Made by a program: the position numbers and the translations under genes. DNA of 64,000 nucleotides from Doris montereyensis. Lineage: Eukaryota > Mollusca > Gastropoda > Nudibranchia > Dorididae. The DNA lies in the NCBI GenBank assembly GCA_037039925.1, contig JAXRKP010000019.1, forward strand, positions 477,501 to 541,500, given 5' to 3'. Shown here piece after piece: positions 1-12,561 of this stretch (position 1 is its first letter; each line of letters begins with the position of its first letter). A model generated the notes under the pieces. The model saw only the letters and a program-made list of their open reading frames with translations, did no database searches and was not told the DNA's origin.

Positions 1-306
<306 letters not shown>

Positions 307-916
307 GCCTCTGCAACGAGTCAATGAGGTGAACATGGAATGAGTTTCACGAAGAAAAATTAAAAAATAGACCAGAGAATAGTCACTCTACTTCCACACA
401 GACGAATAAATTGTATTGCTGAAGTTTTCTGGAGTGACCCTTTTCACTCAAACGTGCATAATAATATGGGTCCAAACATCCTACAGTGCCGTTGCATCCC
501 ATGTCTTTACTGAACTGAAAAAAGATGGAATCGATTCTAAAGACTGGTAATTTTACACCTTAGCGGCGTAAAATAAAGTTTAGAGGTGAGACAGGGGAAG
601 AAATCTATCCGCAATCCTTTACCTGAACCCCACCCCACCCCCTCCTCCCTCCCACCATGGGTAAGAGAGTGTTCATGGTAAGGGATTGTCGATATATTTA
701 TTCGGCTAATCTCTAAATGTAAGTCTAAGGCGATACCGACAACAACGAGCACACATTTGACCTCGCTATATTCTACGCCGCTAACGTATAAAAGTACCCA
801 AAACTAAACGTAGAACGGAAGCGCTTAAAATCACTAACAGGTTGTGTTAGATCTAAGTTTAGACGATTGCCTTGCTCAAAAGAAGAAAAAAAGAAAATAA
901 TCTCTGTCTAACACTA

Positions 917-982
917 ACAGAGACAAAAAGACCATTAGACAAAAAGACCATTAGACAAAAAGACCATTAGACAAAAAGACCC
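917..982. repeat. 16-bp minisatellite, about 4 copies
   Basis: The unit AAAAAGACCATTAGAC is repeated head to tail about four times; the last copy is diverged. Positions 983-1235 hold nothing I recognise. Confidence 0.9.
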
Positions 983-1235
983 TTCGACTCAAGTATAATT
1001 TGTTAAATCTGGATCTGGGTCCAGAGCCTGTCCCACCACAGGTAGGCGGCTCCTCGGTAGTCATCAGCCAGTATTTTTAATTCGATCGTAAACACCTGGG
1101 TGTTTTATTGCCGCTGGTTGGCTGTCATTTGCTTCACCGAGTCCCAAATTGAGTGCAGTTTAAGTTCCAGATGGTGTGCAGTTCAAGCGGAAACCTGGTG
1201 ACCATATTTGGCAGCGTGAAATCAGGAGGTTTTTG

Positions 1236-1612
1236 AGTTGATTTGATTTTAATATTTACCCACACCCGCAACTAAGGTGATCTCGGGGTTATAGGTATGA
1301 TTTTAATTTTGCTCGGACTGTTTCTGTTCCTGTTTCTGCTCATTAATCTGCAAAGGGCTTATTGGCATATCCCGCAAATGGTTTTACTGTTTGACCAAGG
1401 GATCTTTAACGTGCACAGTGTTTATGAAACTGATATGCATACACAACATCCGTTCGTTTTGCCGTCCGTCTCCGATGGGGCTAGGTGTGGATCCACCTAT
1501 CTGGACCGGGGGGGGGGGGGGGGGGGGGTTTACTCGAAAAAAATGCTCGAGAAAACTTTTCAACCTGCTGAACCGGGGCTTGAACCCACCACCTCTTGAC
1601 TACCGAGTCTCG
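1236..1612 (-). mobile_element. SINE-B copy (tRNA-derived), antisense
   Basis: The plus strand reads tail first (TTTGATTT, then CCCACACCCGCAACTAAGGT). It then passes through AACGTGCACAGTG and a G20 run near 1509-1528 to the tRNA-like head at about 1575-1612 (GAACCCACCACC, ACTACCGAGTC). Five related copies are in this window. The G run replaces a short G tract of the element and is length-expanded. The stretch 1613-1819 shows no feature. Confidence 0.75.
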
Positions 1613-1819
1613 GCAAAGAGGGTAAAGTAGACTCACACCATCTCAACTGCAATGGAATAGACGGAATCCAAAACCAAAGCATGGCCACAAGGAATAGTGG
1701 TGACATCATGAACAATAATAGATCTAGTACACATGTACGTAGTTGTAGTAGTTTCTTTGTTAATGTCACTTTTAATATATATATATTATTTTTTTTATAA
1801 ATTTCGTTGCATTTTTTGT

Positions 1820-2990
1820 TGCTATTTGTTCTTATTTGTATTCGTGTTTGACACGTCAAGTACAATGACATTGTAGTTGTAGTTGTAGGTAGAATTGTGC
1901 AGGTTGGGGATCGTTGTTGAATTGGTCTTTGTTGTTGTTATTTGTTCTTATTTGTATTCGTGTTTGACACGTCAAGTACAATGACATTGTAGTTGTAGTT
2001 GTAGGTAAATTTGTGCAGGTTGGGGATCGTTGTTGAATTGGTCTTTGTTGTTGTTATTTGTTCTTATTTGTATTCGTGTTTGACACGTCAAGTACAATGA
2101 CATTGTAGTTGTAGTTGTAGGTAGAATTGTGCAGGTTGGGGATCGTTGTTGAATTGGTCTTTGTTGTTGTTATTTGTTCTTATTTGTATTCGTGTTTGAC
2201 ACGTCAAGTACAATGACATTGTAGTTGTAGTTGTAGGTAGAATTGTGCAGGTTGGGGATCGTTGTTGAATTGGTCTTTGTTGTTGTTATTTGTTCTTATT
2301 TGTATTCGTGTTTGACACGTCAAGTACAATGACATTGTAGTTGTAGTTGTAGGTAGAATCGTGCAGGTTGGGGATCGTTGTTGAATTGGTCTTTGTTGTT
2401 GTTATTTGTTCTTATTTGTATTCGTGTTTGACGTCAAGTACAATGACATTGTAGTTGTAGTTGTAGGTAGAATTGTGCAGGTTGGGGATCGTTGTTGAAT
2501 TGGTCTTTGTTGTTGTTATTTGTTCTTATTTGTATTCGTGTTTGACGTCAAGTACAATGACATTGTAGTTGTAGTTGTAGGTAGAATTGTGCAGGTTGGG
2601 GATCGTTGTTGAATTGGTCTTTGTTGTTGTTATTTGTTCTTATTTGTATTCGTGTTTGACACGTCAAGTACAATTACATTGTAGTTGTAGTTGTAGGTAG
2701 AATTGTGCAGGTTGGGGATCGTTGTTGAATTGGTCTTTGTTGTTGTTATTTGTTCTTATTTGTATTCGTGTTTGACACGTCAAGTACAATGACATTGTAG
2801 TTGTAGTTGTAGGTAGAATCGTGCAGGTTGGGGATCGTTGTAGTTGTAGTTCAGGTTGGGATCGTTGTTATTGGTCTTTGTTGTTGTTATTTGTTCTTAT
2901 TTGTATTCGTTTGAATCGTGACATTGTAGTTGTAGTTGTAGGTAGTTGCAGGTTGGGGATCGTTGTTGAATTGGTCTTCCACGTCTTTCA
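1820..2990. repeat. 117-bp tandem array, about 9-10 copies
   Basis: The landmark GACACGTCAAGTACAATGAC recurs at 1850, 1965, 2082 and onward every 115-117 bp. Each unit also contains GTAGTTGTAGTTGTAGGTAG and GTGCAGGTTGGGGATCGTTG. Several units share a two-base deletion (GACGTCAAG), so blocks of units were copied together. The last copies near 2830-2990 are shortened. A lone diverged unit lies at about 3306-3395, past a SINE-B. Confidence 0.95.
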
Positions 2991-2996
2991 TGGTGG

Positions 2997-3293
2997 TTTG
3001 ATTTGATTTGATTTACCCACATCCACAACTAAGGTGATCTCGAGGTTTTTTTTTGTTAGGATTTTTTTAAATTGCAGATTGCCTTGTGAGCAGCCAAGGG
3101 ACCTTTAACGTGCACAGAGTGTTATGATCTGCACGGGTCCTCCCTTTTTTCCGTCTCCGATGGAACTAGGTGTGTCGATCCTAATATTTTATTCGAAAAA
3201 ATTCAAGAAACATTGTTGATCGTTGACGAAGCTCGAACCCACCACCTTTAGGTTGAGAGGCCGACACCTTGCTTCTGGACTACAGAGTCCCCC
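2997..3293 (-). mobile_element. SINE-B copy, antisense
   Basis: It starts with GATTTGATTTACCCACATCC, runs through ACCTTTAACGTGCACAGAG and CCGTCTCCGATGG, and ends in the tRNA-like head (CTCGAACCCACCACC and CTGGACTACAGAGTCC). It abuts the 117-bp array directly. Confidence 0.8.
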
Positions 3294-3305
3294 TATTTTT
3301 ATCGT

Positions 3306-3395
3306 AGTTCTACACGGCAAGCACGTTATAGGTAGAATCGTGCAGCTTGGGGGTCGTTGTTGAGTTGGTCTTCCGCGTGTTCGATGGTGGAGCTA
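3306..3395. repeat. Isolated diverged unit of the 117-bp array
   Basis: The segment GTAGAATCGTGCAGCTTGGG followed by TCGTTGTTGAGTTGGTCTTC matches the end of the array at 1820-2990. It lies on the far side of a SINE-B insertion, which suggests that the SINE separated it from the array or that it preserves the pre-amplification sequence. Confidence 0.7.
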
Positions 3396-3483
3396 GAGCT
3401 AGGTCTTCCCTCTGTCCCCTTCTTCTGGTCACACATCGTTAGAACATGAATGCGCCTCTCCTTTACTTCATCTTCCTTTCACC

Positions 3484-3772
3484 CAGTGGGGGGGGCACGG
3501 TAGTCCATAGGCAAGGTGTCGGCCTCTTATCCAAAAGATAGTTGGTTCGAGCCGGTTGAAAAGTGTTCTCGAGACGTTTTTTTTTTTTCGAGGCATCGGA
3601 GACGGACGATAAAAGGAGGTCCCGTGTGCAGATCACAACACGCCCACCATAACATAGCACGTTAAACGCCCTTGGCTGTTTACAGGGCAATCTGGGCAAA
3701 ACATTTAAAATCCTACCAAAAACATCGAGATCACCTCCAGTTGTGGGTGTGGGTAAATCAAATCAAATAAAC
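3484..3772 (+). mobile_element. SINE-B copy, sense
   Basis: The head GGCACGGTAGTCCATAGGC and the B-box-like GGTTCGAGCC lie at 3495-3555. They are followed by the CGGAGACGGACGATAAAAG body and the tail GTAAATCAAATCAAATAAAC. It is opposite in orientation to the two copies on its left. Confidence 0.78.
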
Positions 3773-4099
3773 AAACTTTTCACACAGTAAACAGAGTCTG
3801 GCCCCCAATGACGTGCTTCATACCCTTTTCCCAATACATATAATATGTAGTAATATTGAGCTTTGCCCCTGGTTGACTCTCGTGCATTATTCATTTTGGT
3901 GGAAGGGTAGGAAGGGGGGTCGGTCTCAACACCAACATCAAGACCACCACCACCACCACCACTGTGGTGAAGGGTGTTTAATGAGGTCAGGGAATTATTT
4001 TGATCAGATCATGATGATATTCAAATCGCCTCCTTTCCTTGAGTCACCCGCGAGAGCCATTGTATTGGGTAGCTTTCACAGCGTGAGAATTAGGTCTGC

Positions 4100-4107
4100 T
4101 GTTGTTG

Positions 4108-4192
<85 letters not shown>

Positions 4193-4193
4193 C

Positions 4194-4258
<65 letters not shown>

Positions 4259-4376
4259 CATCATTATCATCATTATTATTATTATTATTATTATTATCAT
4301 ATTATCATTATTATTATTATTTTATTATTATTTTTATTATTATTATTGTTGTTGTTATTATTGTTATTAATGTTTC
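4100..4376. repeat. (ATT)n microsatellite with ATC interruptions
   Basis: About 275 bp of ATT triplets, interrupted by occasional ATC and GTT. A short CAC run lies upstream at 3940-3964. Open frames here encode only poly-Ile or poly-Leu. Confidence 0.97.
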
Positions 4377-4497
4377 TTTTCGGGGGGTTTTCGTGGAGTT
4401 TCTTGGCGTGTGAAGCTCTTTCCGCTGCCTTCTCGCCCCCCCACCCCCGCCCCCATTGTTGTATTTTCAGTGTTGCCGTGGGCTGTTGGCGGGGTCC

Positions 4498-4755
4498 GTT
4501 GATATATTATTATAATATCGTCTTGCTTTCTTGATATATTATTATAATATCGTCTTGCTTTTTGATATATTATTATTATATCGTCTTGCTTTCTTAATAT
4601 ATTATTATTATATCGTCTTGCTTTCTTAATATATTATTATAATATCGTCTTGCTTTCTTAATATATTATTATTATATCGTCTTGCTTTTTTTAATATATT
4701 ATTATAATATCGTCTGGCTTTTTAAATATATTATTATAATATCGTCTTGCTTTTT
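4498..4755. repeat. 32-33-bp AT-rich minisatellite, about 8 copies
   Basis: Units consist of GATATATTATTATAATATCG followed by TCTTGCTTTCTT. Variants differ by A/T swaps inside the ATT core. Each unit holds a near-palindromic TATATTATTATAATATA. Confidence 0.95.
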
Positions 4756-4794
4756 CCTCTCGATTCCTTCTGTATCTGTATCTGTATTGGGTAT

Positions 4795-5065
4795 GAGGCG
4801 TTGTAGCTAAACCGAAGTGTTGTGAAATTGTAATCACAACGACACTGGTTCAAGATCCACGGCTGGCACAGGTGGGGTTTTTCCCCTCAACGTTGTACGT
4901 TCAGGAAAGGTACTTCACTCTAATTTCCTCACGTGAGTCAGGTGTGAATGAGTATCCAGCTATAGGTAGAGAAAGATCTTGTCAGTGTAATGTTATAGTA
5001 CGAAAAGTCTAACAGGCATGTACTGTATGCTCCCCGGGAGTTGAGAAGGATTTTGAATGAAATAG
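4795..5065 (+). mobile_element. SINE-C-like tRNA-derived element, diverged
   Basis: A tRNA-like head (GCGTTGTAGCTAAACCGAAG, then the B-box-like GGTTCAAGATCC) is followed by the body motif TCCTCACGTGAGTCAGGTG, which is laid out like other SINE-C copies. Similarity to the others is partial, so it may be a separate subfamily. The stretch 5066-5317 has no feature. Confidence 0.5.
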
Positions 5066-5317
5066 CTTGCCGGGTGATGAATGATATACAGTCAGTCAGC
5101 TTGCGCTTGTGCGGGGAGATGGACTTTAAATCCGTCTTTATTATTTATCTTCACTCCAAAATGTCTCAAGCTTGAGTAGATAATGGAGGTGTTGAGGCTC
5201 TGAATTCTTTGCTTTTTCTTGTCTATGTTTTGATAAAGCGGTCTTGAACTGTTCATTTGTCGGGGACACAACGACCCAGTTAGGCAAAAGGTTGTAGTCA
5301 GTGATAGTTCGTGGTAA

Positions 5318-5690
5318 GAATGAGTGCTTACAGATTATGTAAGTGTTGCATGTTGCATATTTCATCTATTAGCCATTTTTGGTTTTTGGTTTGTCTCTCT
5401 GGGATCGATGAATGAGTACTTACAGATTATGTAAGTGTTGCATGTTGCATATTTCATCTATTAGCCATTTTTGATTTTTTGGTTTGTCTCTCCATGATCG
5501 ACGAATGAGTGCTTACAGATTATGTAAGTGTTGCATGTTGCACATTTCATCTATTAGCCATTTTTGTTTTTTTTGGTTTGTCTCTCTGTGATCGACGAAT
5601 GAGTGCTTGCAGATTATGTAAGTGTTGCATGTTGCACATTTCATCTATTAGCCATTTTTTTTTTTTTGGTTTGTCTCTCTGTGATCGTTT
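5318..5690. repeat. 93-bp tandem repeat, 4 copies
   Basis: GAATGAGTGCTTACAGATTA begins units at 5318, 5411, 5504 and 5598. Each unit includes GTTGCATGTTGCA and a T-run of variable length before GGTTTGTCTCTC. Confidence 0.95.
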
Positions 5691-5815
5691 GTCGGAAATG
5701 AAGAGGTCGAAAACGGAGTAAAATTTCAATTTTAAAAGTCGATCGACGAAGCTCTTGAGATCACCGCCGTACCTGTGTATTGGTGGGCGAAGTAGGTTCC
5801 TGTGAAACAAGCAAA

Positions 5816-5856
5816 TTGGTGGGTGGGTGGGGGGGGTGGGAGGGGGGGGGGTTAAA
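5816..5856. repeat. G-rich tract with quadruplex potential
   Basis: The plus strand carries successive G runs (GGTGGGTGGGTGGGGGG, then GGGAGGGGGGGGGG). Four or more G-tracts with one-base loops fit an intramolecular G-quadruplex. Confidence 0.7.
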
Positions 5857-5924
5857 TCGGTGTTGTTGCTACCTGACTGATTTGAACCAGGTGCGTTGTC
5901 GAAGAGGACGTACTATGAAGTACG

Positions 5925-6078
5925 GTTGACGGGCGATGCTGGTAGGTCTTTCATCTTTCCTTTCACTCTTGACTTCCACTTCTCATCTTTCATCTTGGTA
6001 TTTCCTCTTAATCCAACCCAAGATCACCGCATATGGTGGATGCGGGGGGGGGGGGGTAATTTCAATGGAATCGATACA
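5925..6078 (+). mobile_element. SINE-A copy, sense
   Basis: It shows the family signature in order: GCTGGTAGGTCTTTC, CTTTCCTTTCACTCTTG, CATCTTG, AGATCACCGCATATGGTGGA, a G12 run, then TAATTTCAATGGAA. The G run lies where other copies have GGGG. Confidence 0.85.
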
Positions 6079-6089
6079 GTGCATGATAA

Positions 6090-6358
6090 TGTAATATGTG
6101 TGTGTGTGTGTGTTTGTAGATGTGTTCGTGTGTGTATGTGTAGATTTGTTGATGAATGTAAATGCATGTGTAGCCTTTGTAGGTGTGTGTGTTTGTGTGT
6201 TTGTGTGTGTGTTTTTGCGTGAATATGTGCGTAAGTATGTGTAGATGTAGATGTGTGGATATGTGTGTCGGCCATGGATGTGTAGGTGTATGGATGTGTG
6301 TGTGTGTGTAAGTGTTTGTAAGCTAAGTAGGTGGGTGTGTGTGTGTGTGTGTGTGTGA
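6090..6358. repeat. (TG)n-rich degenerate microsatellite
   Basis: TGTG dinucleotides are mixed with TAGATG and TATG variants, and pure TG runs occur at both ends. The antisense frames rich in His and Thr are repeat translations. Confidence 0.93.
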
Positions 6359-6669
6359 CGGTTCAAGGGCGTTGCCTTTGTTCATTTCGCCGGTGACTTG
6401 AAGAAAAGTTAATGACGATAATGATAGCGCAATTTTCTAAAAATGGCCACGAGCGTTGCATGCAGCGACAGCACTCAGTCTGGGTAGGTGGGGTTACTTA
6501 ACTCCTCCACCCTGGAGAATATCGATCGTGGTGAACCCCAGTACGTACGTTGTCAAGTAGGTGGTTGGCCATGGTGAGGCAGACGGGAGGAGGAGGGATG
6601 TGGACTGTGGGCTGACGGTCACATCTGTGACAGCGAGTGGACCAGGCCACGAATGTGGAGAATAGCTTC

Positions 6670-6975
6670 TCTGTAATAATAATAGTGATGATGATGATGA
6701 TGATGATGATAATGATCCAATGATGATAATATAATAATAATTATAATAATGATAGCGTATATTAATAATAATGATAAGAATAATAAAAACGTGTGGACGA
6801 TGAAACAAATAAGCAAGGTCTAATAATAATAATAACAGAGAGAGAGAGAGAGAGAGAAGAAGAAGAAGAAGAAGAAAAGAAGAAGACAGAAGATGAGACA
6901 GAGGAGACAGAGGAGGAGGAGGAGGAGGAGGAGACAGAAGACAGAAGAAGAAGAAGAAAACAAGAAGAAGTTATT
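6670..6975. repeat. Mixed AAT / GAT / GA / GAA microsatellites
   Basis: GATGAT and ATAAT triplets at 6680-6790 are followed by (GA)n and (GAA)n/(GGA)n purine tracts at 6837-6970. The stretch 6976-7640 is otherwise featureless apart from a CAAAA-rich patch at 7310-7410. Confidence 0.9.
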
Positions 6976-7643
6976 AACATAGTTTAAAAATCTCCCACTA
7001 GGGATGGTTCAGTCAAGCGTAGCGACAACTATAAAATAAAACACATACAAACAACAATTTTTACAGAAATGTAAAACCATTCAATGGGCAGGGAAGGACT
7101 TGGTAGTCAGACAGACAGACGGGTTGCGTACTGACTGGCTTGGTAGCGGTGGCCGGCTTAAATTCTAGCACAAGACCGGCACTTGTGCAAATATATTTTT
7201 TGTGTGAAGCAAGACCAGGTTGAAGTGGGAATTGAGCTTCTCTGTTATTTCCGCACCAAAGGAGAAATTGAGAGTGAGATAGGAGAAACGGGTACCCCCC
7301 CCGAAACAAAAGACAAAAAACAACAAAAAACACAAAAAACAAAACAAAACAAAAACAAAACATTGTATAAAATCCAACTATGAAAAAACAAAAAGAAAAC
7401 AACCCACAACAACAACAAAAACGCTTTTCAACAAGCGTAAAAACTCTTTCTCTTTGTTTTTCCAAAAAACAATAAGGCATTAAAAATGCTTAACAAACCA
7501 ATATAATTTGTTTTATAAGAGTTACATCCCTTACAGGCATAGACTGAACAGAGTAAAAAAAATTGAGGCACGCAAGACTATAAAGGATTCCAAAATGTAT
7601 CCTTAAAATATGGAATTTATGGTAAGGAACTTACTTCTCTTGT

Positions 7644-7928
7644 GTGCACACAAAGGATACTTATTTCCGGTCTATTCTATTCTTGTCAGCACAGTGTGTT
7701 GTCAGTCAGTCGAAAAGGGATTCGTCGTCTGATGAAGAGTTTTTGTTACTTGATAGCATGCTTCCTAGACTAATACAGAGAAGACATGGAATCCATGCCA
7801 CCAATAGAGAGAGGCAAACGTTTGGTAATTATCACCACCTCTTTCTTCGTTTAAAAGATAATCATCCCGATAGATATTTCCAATATACACGAATGACAAA
7901 GGAAATATTCACACGTAATTACAACTGA
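7644..7928 (+). pseudogene. HARBI1-like (PIF/Harbinger) N-terminal fragment
   Basis: The open frame reaches about 94 residues before a stop. Its second half contains RRHGIHATNRERQTFGNYHH, LFLRLKDNHPDRYFQYTRM and TKEIF. This is the layout of the region before the nuclease domain in HARBI1-type proteins: a basic stretch, then [W/H]xHPxNRxRxxxGxFHHL, then FxxYxRMxxxxF. Nothing downstream resembles the DDE catalytic part, so this is a truncated element or the first exon of an element whose remaining part is missing; a GTAATT at 7914 could be a donor. PIF/Harbinger transposases excise and insert DNA elements in the nucleus, and HARBI1 itself is a domesticated relative. The assignment rests on my memory of the family pattern only. 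Confidence 0.5.
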
Positions 7929-8875
7929 CATGTTTTTCTTTCTGTTTTTCATTTTCGTTTAAAGACGGGTTGGGAGATGGGGGGGGGTGAGGGTGGTTGT
8001 TATTCGGATGTTTTGTCCCTGATATTTTGCTTTATTTTATTTTATTTTATCTTTTTTATTCTTTTAATGTTTTCTTGTTTTTTGTTCTCATTTTTGTAGT
8101 GGTGTTTTGTTTTGAAAGAATGAATTCAATAAAACAAGGAGAGAAAAAAAGAAAACAAGAAAAGCTATGATGAATGGAAGCACAACAGACCGCAGAGGCA
8201 ACCCCAAAATGACCATTACTATATTTCATCCCTATCCTAAGTTCATTTAATAGTCAAAATTTCTACAAGTATAAATATCATTACAATCATCTCTTATACT
8301 AAGAAAAAAAAGAAAGAAGAACAAATATTACGGCAGTGGTTGTGGTGATAGAGGACGATAGTAATACTAGTAAAGTAAAGGTGGTGTAAATAGTAAAATG
8401 ATAGTAGTGATAGCGTTAGCAAACAGTCATTGCATTAATTAAATTATGCAGCATGTGTTTGGGGGGGGGGGGAGAGGTGAGGAAAGTTTAATAAGAACTA
8501 TTCAGATTAAGTATGATATCTTTTGAATATCTAATTTGTATTGAAAAACCCAAAACAAAAACAAAACAAAACAAAACAAAAAAAATTATGGGATATATTA
8601 GAACCAAATACAATTTTGTGACAACATGAAAACACAACATGTGTGCCATTTTGAAAGCACGAGCACTCTAAACTGTCGTGAGGTAAGGTGCCAGCCCGGC
8701 TTCCGGAACCTACAATATGTAGATGACACTTGATACCGGCCCTCTAAGCTACACAGAGACACAGTGCACAGAAAGCGTTGTTTCAGTACAGAGCCGTATT
8801 CAACTATATATCCCACCAAGGCGAGGGGGAAAACAAAACAACAACAAACAAGAGAAAAGAAGAGTAATGGAGAGA
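7929..8875. other. No gene seen
   Basis: This is AT-rich intergenic DNA with short homopolymers and CAAAA runs (about 8550-8585) and a G12 run at 8460. No coding, RNA or mobile signature was recognised. Confidence 0.6.
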
Positions 8876-8879
8876 GAAG

Positions 8880-9066
<187 letters not shown>

Positions 9067-9529
9067 CGGGAGGAGGAAGCTATAGTTAGATAGATAGGCA
9101 GAGGGAGAAATACAAAGATATATAATAGAGTTTGATTGAACTGGGGCTATATAACAAATATGCAATGGTCGAATAGCCGTTTATCTGCTGACGTTCGATA
9201 TACGCCTACCAATCTGAGCGTTGGAAAAAAAAAGAAAAGAAAAAAAAGAAAGAAAAAAAAGGAAACGTTCCTCAAAGGCTTCTTTTAAAAACATTGGCAA
9301 TAATCAAATCAACATCCATTGTTGTAGATTTTGTGTCCATCTAGAGAAAAACCTCACTACACGTGTTTGATGACAGGGAAAATTCAATTTTCCTATCAAA
9401 CACATGGGTAGTGTATAGTATTGTTTCTCTAAAAAATGAAGATAAATATTATTTGATAAATTATAGAGAAATAACGAATTCTTCTCGTGATTCACCATAA
9501 TTGGATGATGCTGAGTTCAACGGTGTTAT

Positions 9530-9788
9530 TTATTAGATTTTTTCTACGATCAACGGCCGCTCTGCTTTGGTCATTTGAAAATGTCCCTAGTCCATCCCAG
9601 ACATCGCGACGCTCACGCCTTGTGACGTGACGTGAGGAGCGACGATGGTGTCGGTGAGTTTCGGTCGCAATAGAGTATTGTCCCTCCATACTTATAAAAT
9701 CAGTACGAACTACCAGTACGGATCAATATCCGCAATTTAAGGATCTTCTGGGCTCTACCAGGCGTCACAGCCCAAGATACACTACAAG
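9530..9788 (+). mobile_element. Probable 5' leader of the RTE-like LINE
   Basis: This stretch directly precedes the retrotransposon reading frame and has higher GC and more CpG (GCGACGCTCACGCCTTGTGA) than its surroundings. I infer that it is the 5' untranslated part. The true left end of the element was not defined. Confidence 0.35.
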
Positions 9789-12482
9789 ATGCCTAAAAGC
9801 AGAACAAATTCCATACCAGCTTCGGTCGTCGCCCGGGTTAACAAGGGCCGCCACCAGGATGGAAGTGGAAAATATGCGACTGGTGCCACTAAAGATAAGA
9901 TATCTGCTAGGCGCAACAACATAACCATTGGTACGTGGAACGTCAGGACGCTAAATGCTCCTGGTAAAGTAGAAGAACTGATACATGCATTGAGACAATA
10001 TAACTGGAACATCATTGGATTATGTGATATGAGATGGAAGAGTAGAGGAGAAACATCAACCCATGAAAGCCACAAGCTTTATTACAGTGGTAGGGATGAC
10101 AGACACGAAGAATGTGTCGGTTTTCCGTGCACAACGACACAGCAGGTGCAGTGATGGGATGCCAGCCAGTTTCCAGCAGGCTCATCACAATTCGTCTCCA
10201 GGCATCACCCTTCAACATCATAATAGTCAAGCATACTCGCCAACCACTTGCACTCTGATGAGGAAGTTGAAGATTTCTATAATCAAGTGCAAGAAGGCAT
10301 TGATGAAACACCAAAAAAGGACATTCTTGTTGTACAAGGGGACTGGAATGCTAAGATCAGAGTAGATGCACAGAAAGACTGAAAAGACACATGCGGACGC
10401 TATTGTAACACAAAAACTAACGAGAGAGGGTTAAGACTACTAGAATTCGCCACATTCAATGATCTGAAAGTGACCAACACATTCGGCCATCAGAAGGCAT
10501 CTAGACGGTGGACCTGGCACAGCCCAAACGGCACCCAGCACCAGATAGACTACATGCTGATGAGAAGACGCTTCCATACATCAGTTAACACTGCCAGGAC
10601 ACGCAGCTTCCTGTGAACGAATATCAACAGCGACCACGAACTAGTCATGATGACCTTCCGCTTACACCTCAAGAAGATGAAGAAGCAGGGCCACACTAGA
10701 ATAAAGTTTGACCTCGAGAAATTGCAAGACCCAAAAGTGGCACAAATTTTTAAGGCTAAGATTGGAGGCAAATTCGCACCACTCTAATGCTCGACGCAGA
10801 CGGCAGTGATATAGACACTTTCATTGATACTTTCAACACCGCAGTGACTGAGACGGCCAATAAAGTCCTCGCAAGAAGCGGCCCATCAAGAAGCCTTGGG
10901 TCACACAGGATTTGCTGAAATTATGCGATAAAAGGAGTGAACTAAAGACGTCAAAGAATGACAGTGAAGATGGAGCAAAGCAGTACAGACAAGCAGACAA
11001 GATGGTGAAGAAGGGCATGCAGGAAGCAAAAGAGGAATGGATCTCGGCTCAATGCAACGATATCGAACGTAACCTCAATTTAAATAACACGGAAGCGTAT
11101 CAAATAGTCAAACACCTTGAGCAGCAAACATGGACGGCCCAATGCCGTTCTCGACAAAAAACGGAAGTGCCTGACCGAGAGCAAAGAGATCATACACATG
11201 TGGACAGAGTATTGCTCAGACCTCTACTCTCTCCGCGCAGTAGGCGACACAGAAAAGCTCCAACACACATCCGACAACAGACACAGAGAATTTCCCCCAT
11301 CCTTCGAGAAGAAGTGGAGGAAGCAGTGAAATCTCCCAAGAAAGGAAAAGCTGCAGACATAGACTTTATCCCAGGAGAACTTGTCCAAGCAGGTGTGATA
11401 GACGCTTTAGTGTAATCTGCCAGAAGATCTGGGAGTCAGGAAGATTGCTGACTCCAATGGACCCAGTCTTTAGTAATCACCCTTCCCAAAAAAGGAAACC
11501 TACAGCAGTGCAACATCTACCGCACAATTAGTCTCATTTACAATCCTAGCAAGTTATGCTCCAGGATTATACTGAACAGACTGAAGCCGCAGGCTGAGGC
11601 AATCATAACTGAGGGCAGGCAGGGTTTAGAGCAGGGCATCAGGATTCTGTGACGATACCTTCAACACCAAGAGCTCTTCCACGTATACGTAGACTTCAAG
11701 AAAGCTTTCGATAGAGTGTAGTTTGCTGCACTCTGGGCGACCATGAACCACTACAACATCAACGCCAACATTATCGGTGTCATACAGAACCTCTATAACA
11801 AGGCCAGCAGTGCAGTATATCTAAACTGGGGGGTTGAAGACTGGTTCAGAACCAATGGTGGAGTGAGACAAGGATGATTTCTCTCTCCGACCCCTTTCAA
11901 TGTCTTCCTCGAAAAAAATATGACGGACGCACTCGACGGCCACCGTGAACATTGGTGGAAGAACAATAACAAAACTGAGCTTCGCGAGATGATATTGACA
12001 GACACGCAGGCACAGAGCAAGAACTGAATAATCTGGTCAGAAGACTAGATACATCTTCCGCAGCATAAGGCATGGACATCAGTACAAGCAAGACAAAACT
12101 GACGAACAACAGTGATACATCTGACATCATCGCCAACGGAGAGAAGCTTGAAACTGTGCATACGTTTAAATATCTGGGAGCAACACTGCCGGACGAAGGA
12201 TCAAAACCTGAAGTATTAACAAGGAGTGCAATGACAACATCCGCATTAGCCTAGATGGGAACCGTCTGGAAAGACAACAAAGTCTCCTTACCTCAAAGTT
12301 AAAACCGTATGCGCTCACTTGTTCACTCAGTGTTTCTTTATGCCTGCGAAACATGGAGACTAACGCATATATAGAGAAAGAGAATACAGGCAACAGAAAG
12401 GAGGTGCTCTATAAGACTGCTCTGTATCTCTCACAAAAACCATATCAACAATGAAAGAAGTCAGAGACAGAATAAGACAAAC
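9789..12482 (+). pseudogene. RTE-like non-LTR retrotransposon, endonuclease plus reverse transcriptase, decayed
   Basis: An APE-type endonuclease comes first: TIGTWNVRTLNAPGKVEEL near 9930, CDMRWKSRGET near 10025, LVVQGDWNAKI near 10340, RRWTWHSPNGT then HQIDYML near 10510-10560, and SDHELVMMTFRLH near 10630. The RT part follows: REEVEEAVKSPKKGKAADID near 11310, VDFKKAFDRV near 11690, GGVRQG near 11862, a damaged FADD box near 11982, GTEQELNNLVRRLD near 12015, and HTFKYLGATLPDEGSKPEVL near 12150. The C-terminal thumb region ends by 12482. An intact element would be one frame. Here the frame is broken by many shifts and stops (for example after 10130, at 10379 and at 10614), so it cannot make active protein. 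This class copies its RNA into genomic DNA by target-primed reverse transcription. The right end runs into AACAAACAAACGAAC, which may be its tail. RTE-like is my best family call; a related APE clade is possible. Confidence 0.88.
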
Positions 12483-12561
12483 AAACAAACGAACAAAACA
12501 TCCCAGATAATATTATCTATCATCCATTCCTAAAGTAAACGAATGACCCCTTCCAACTGAC

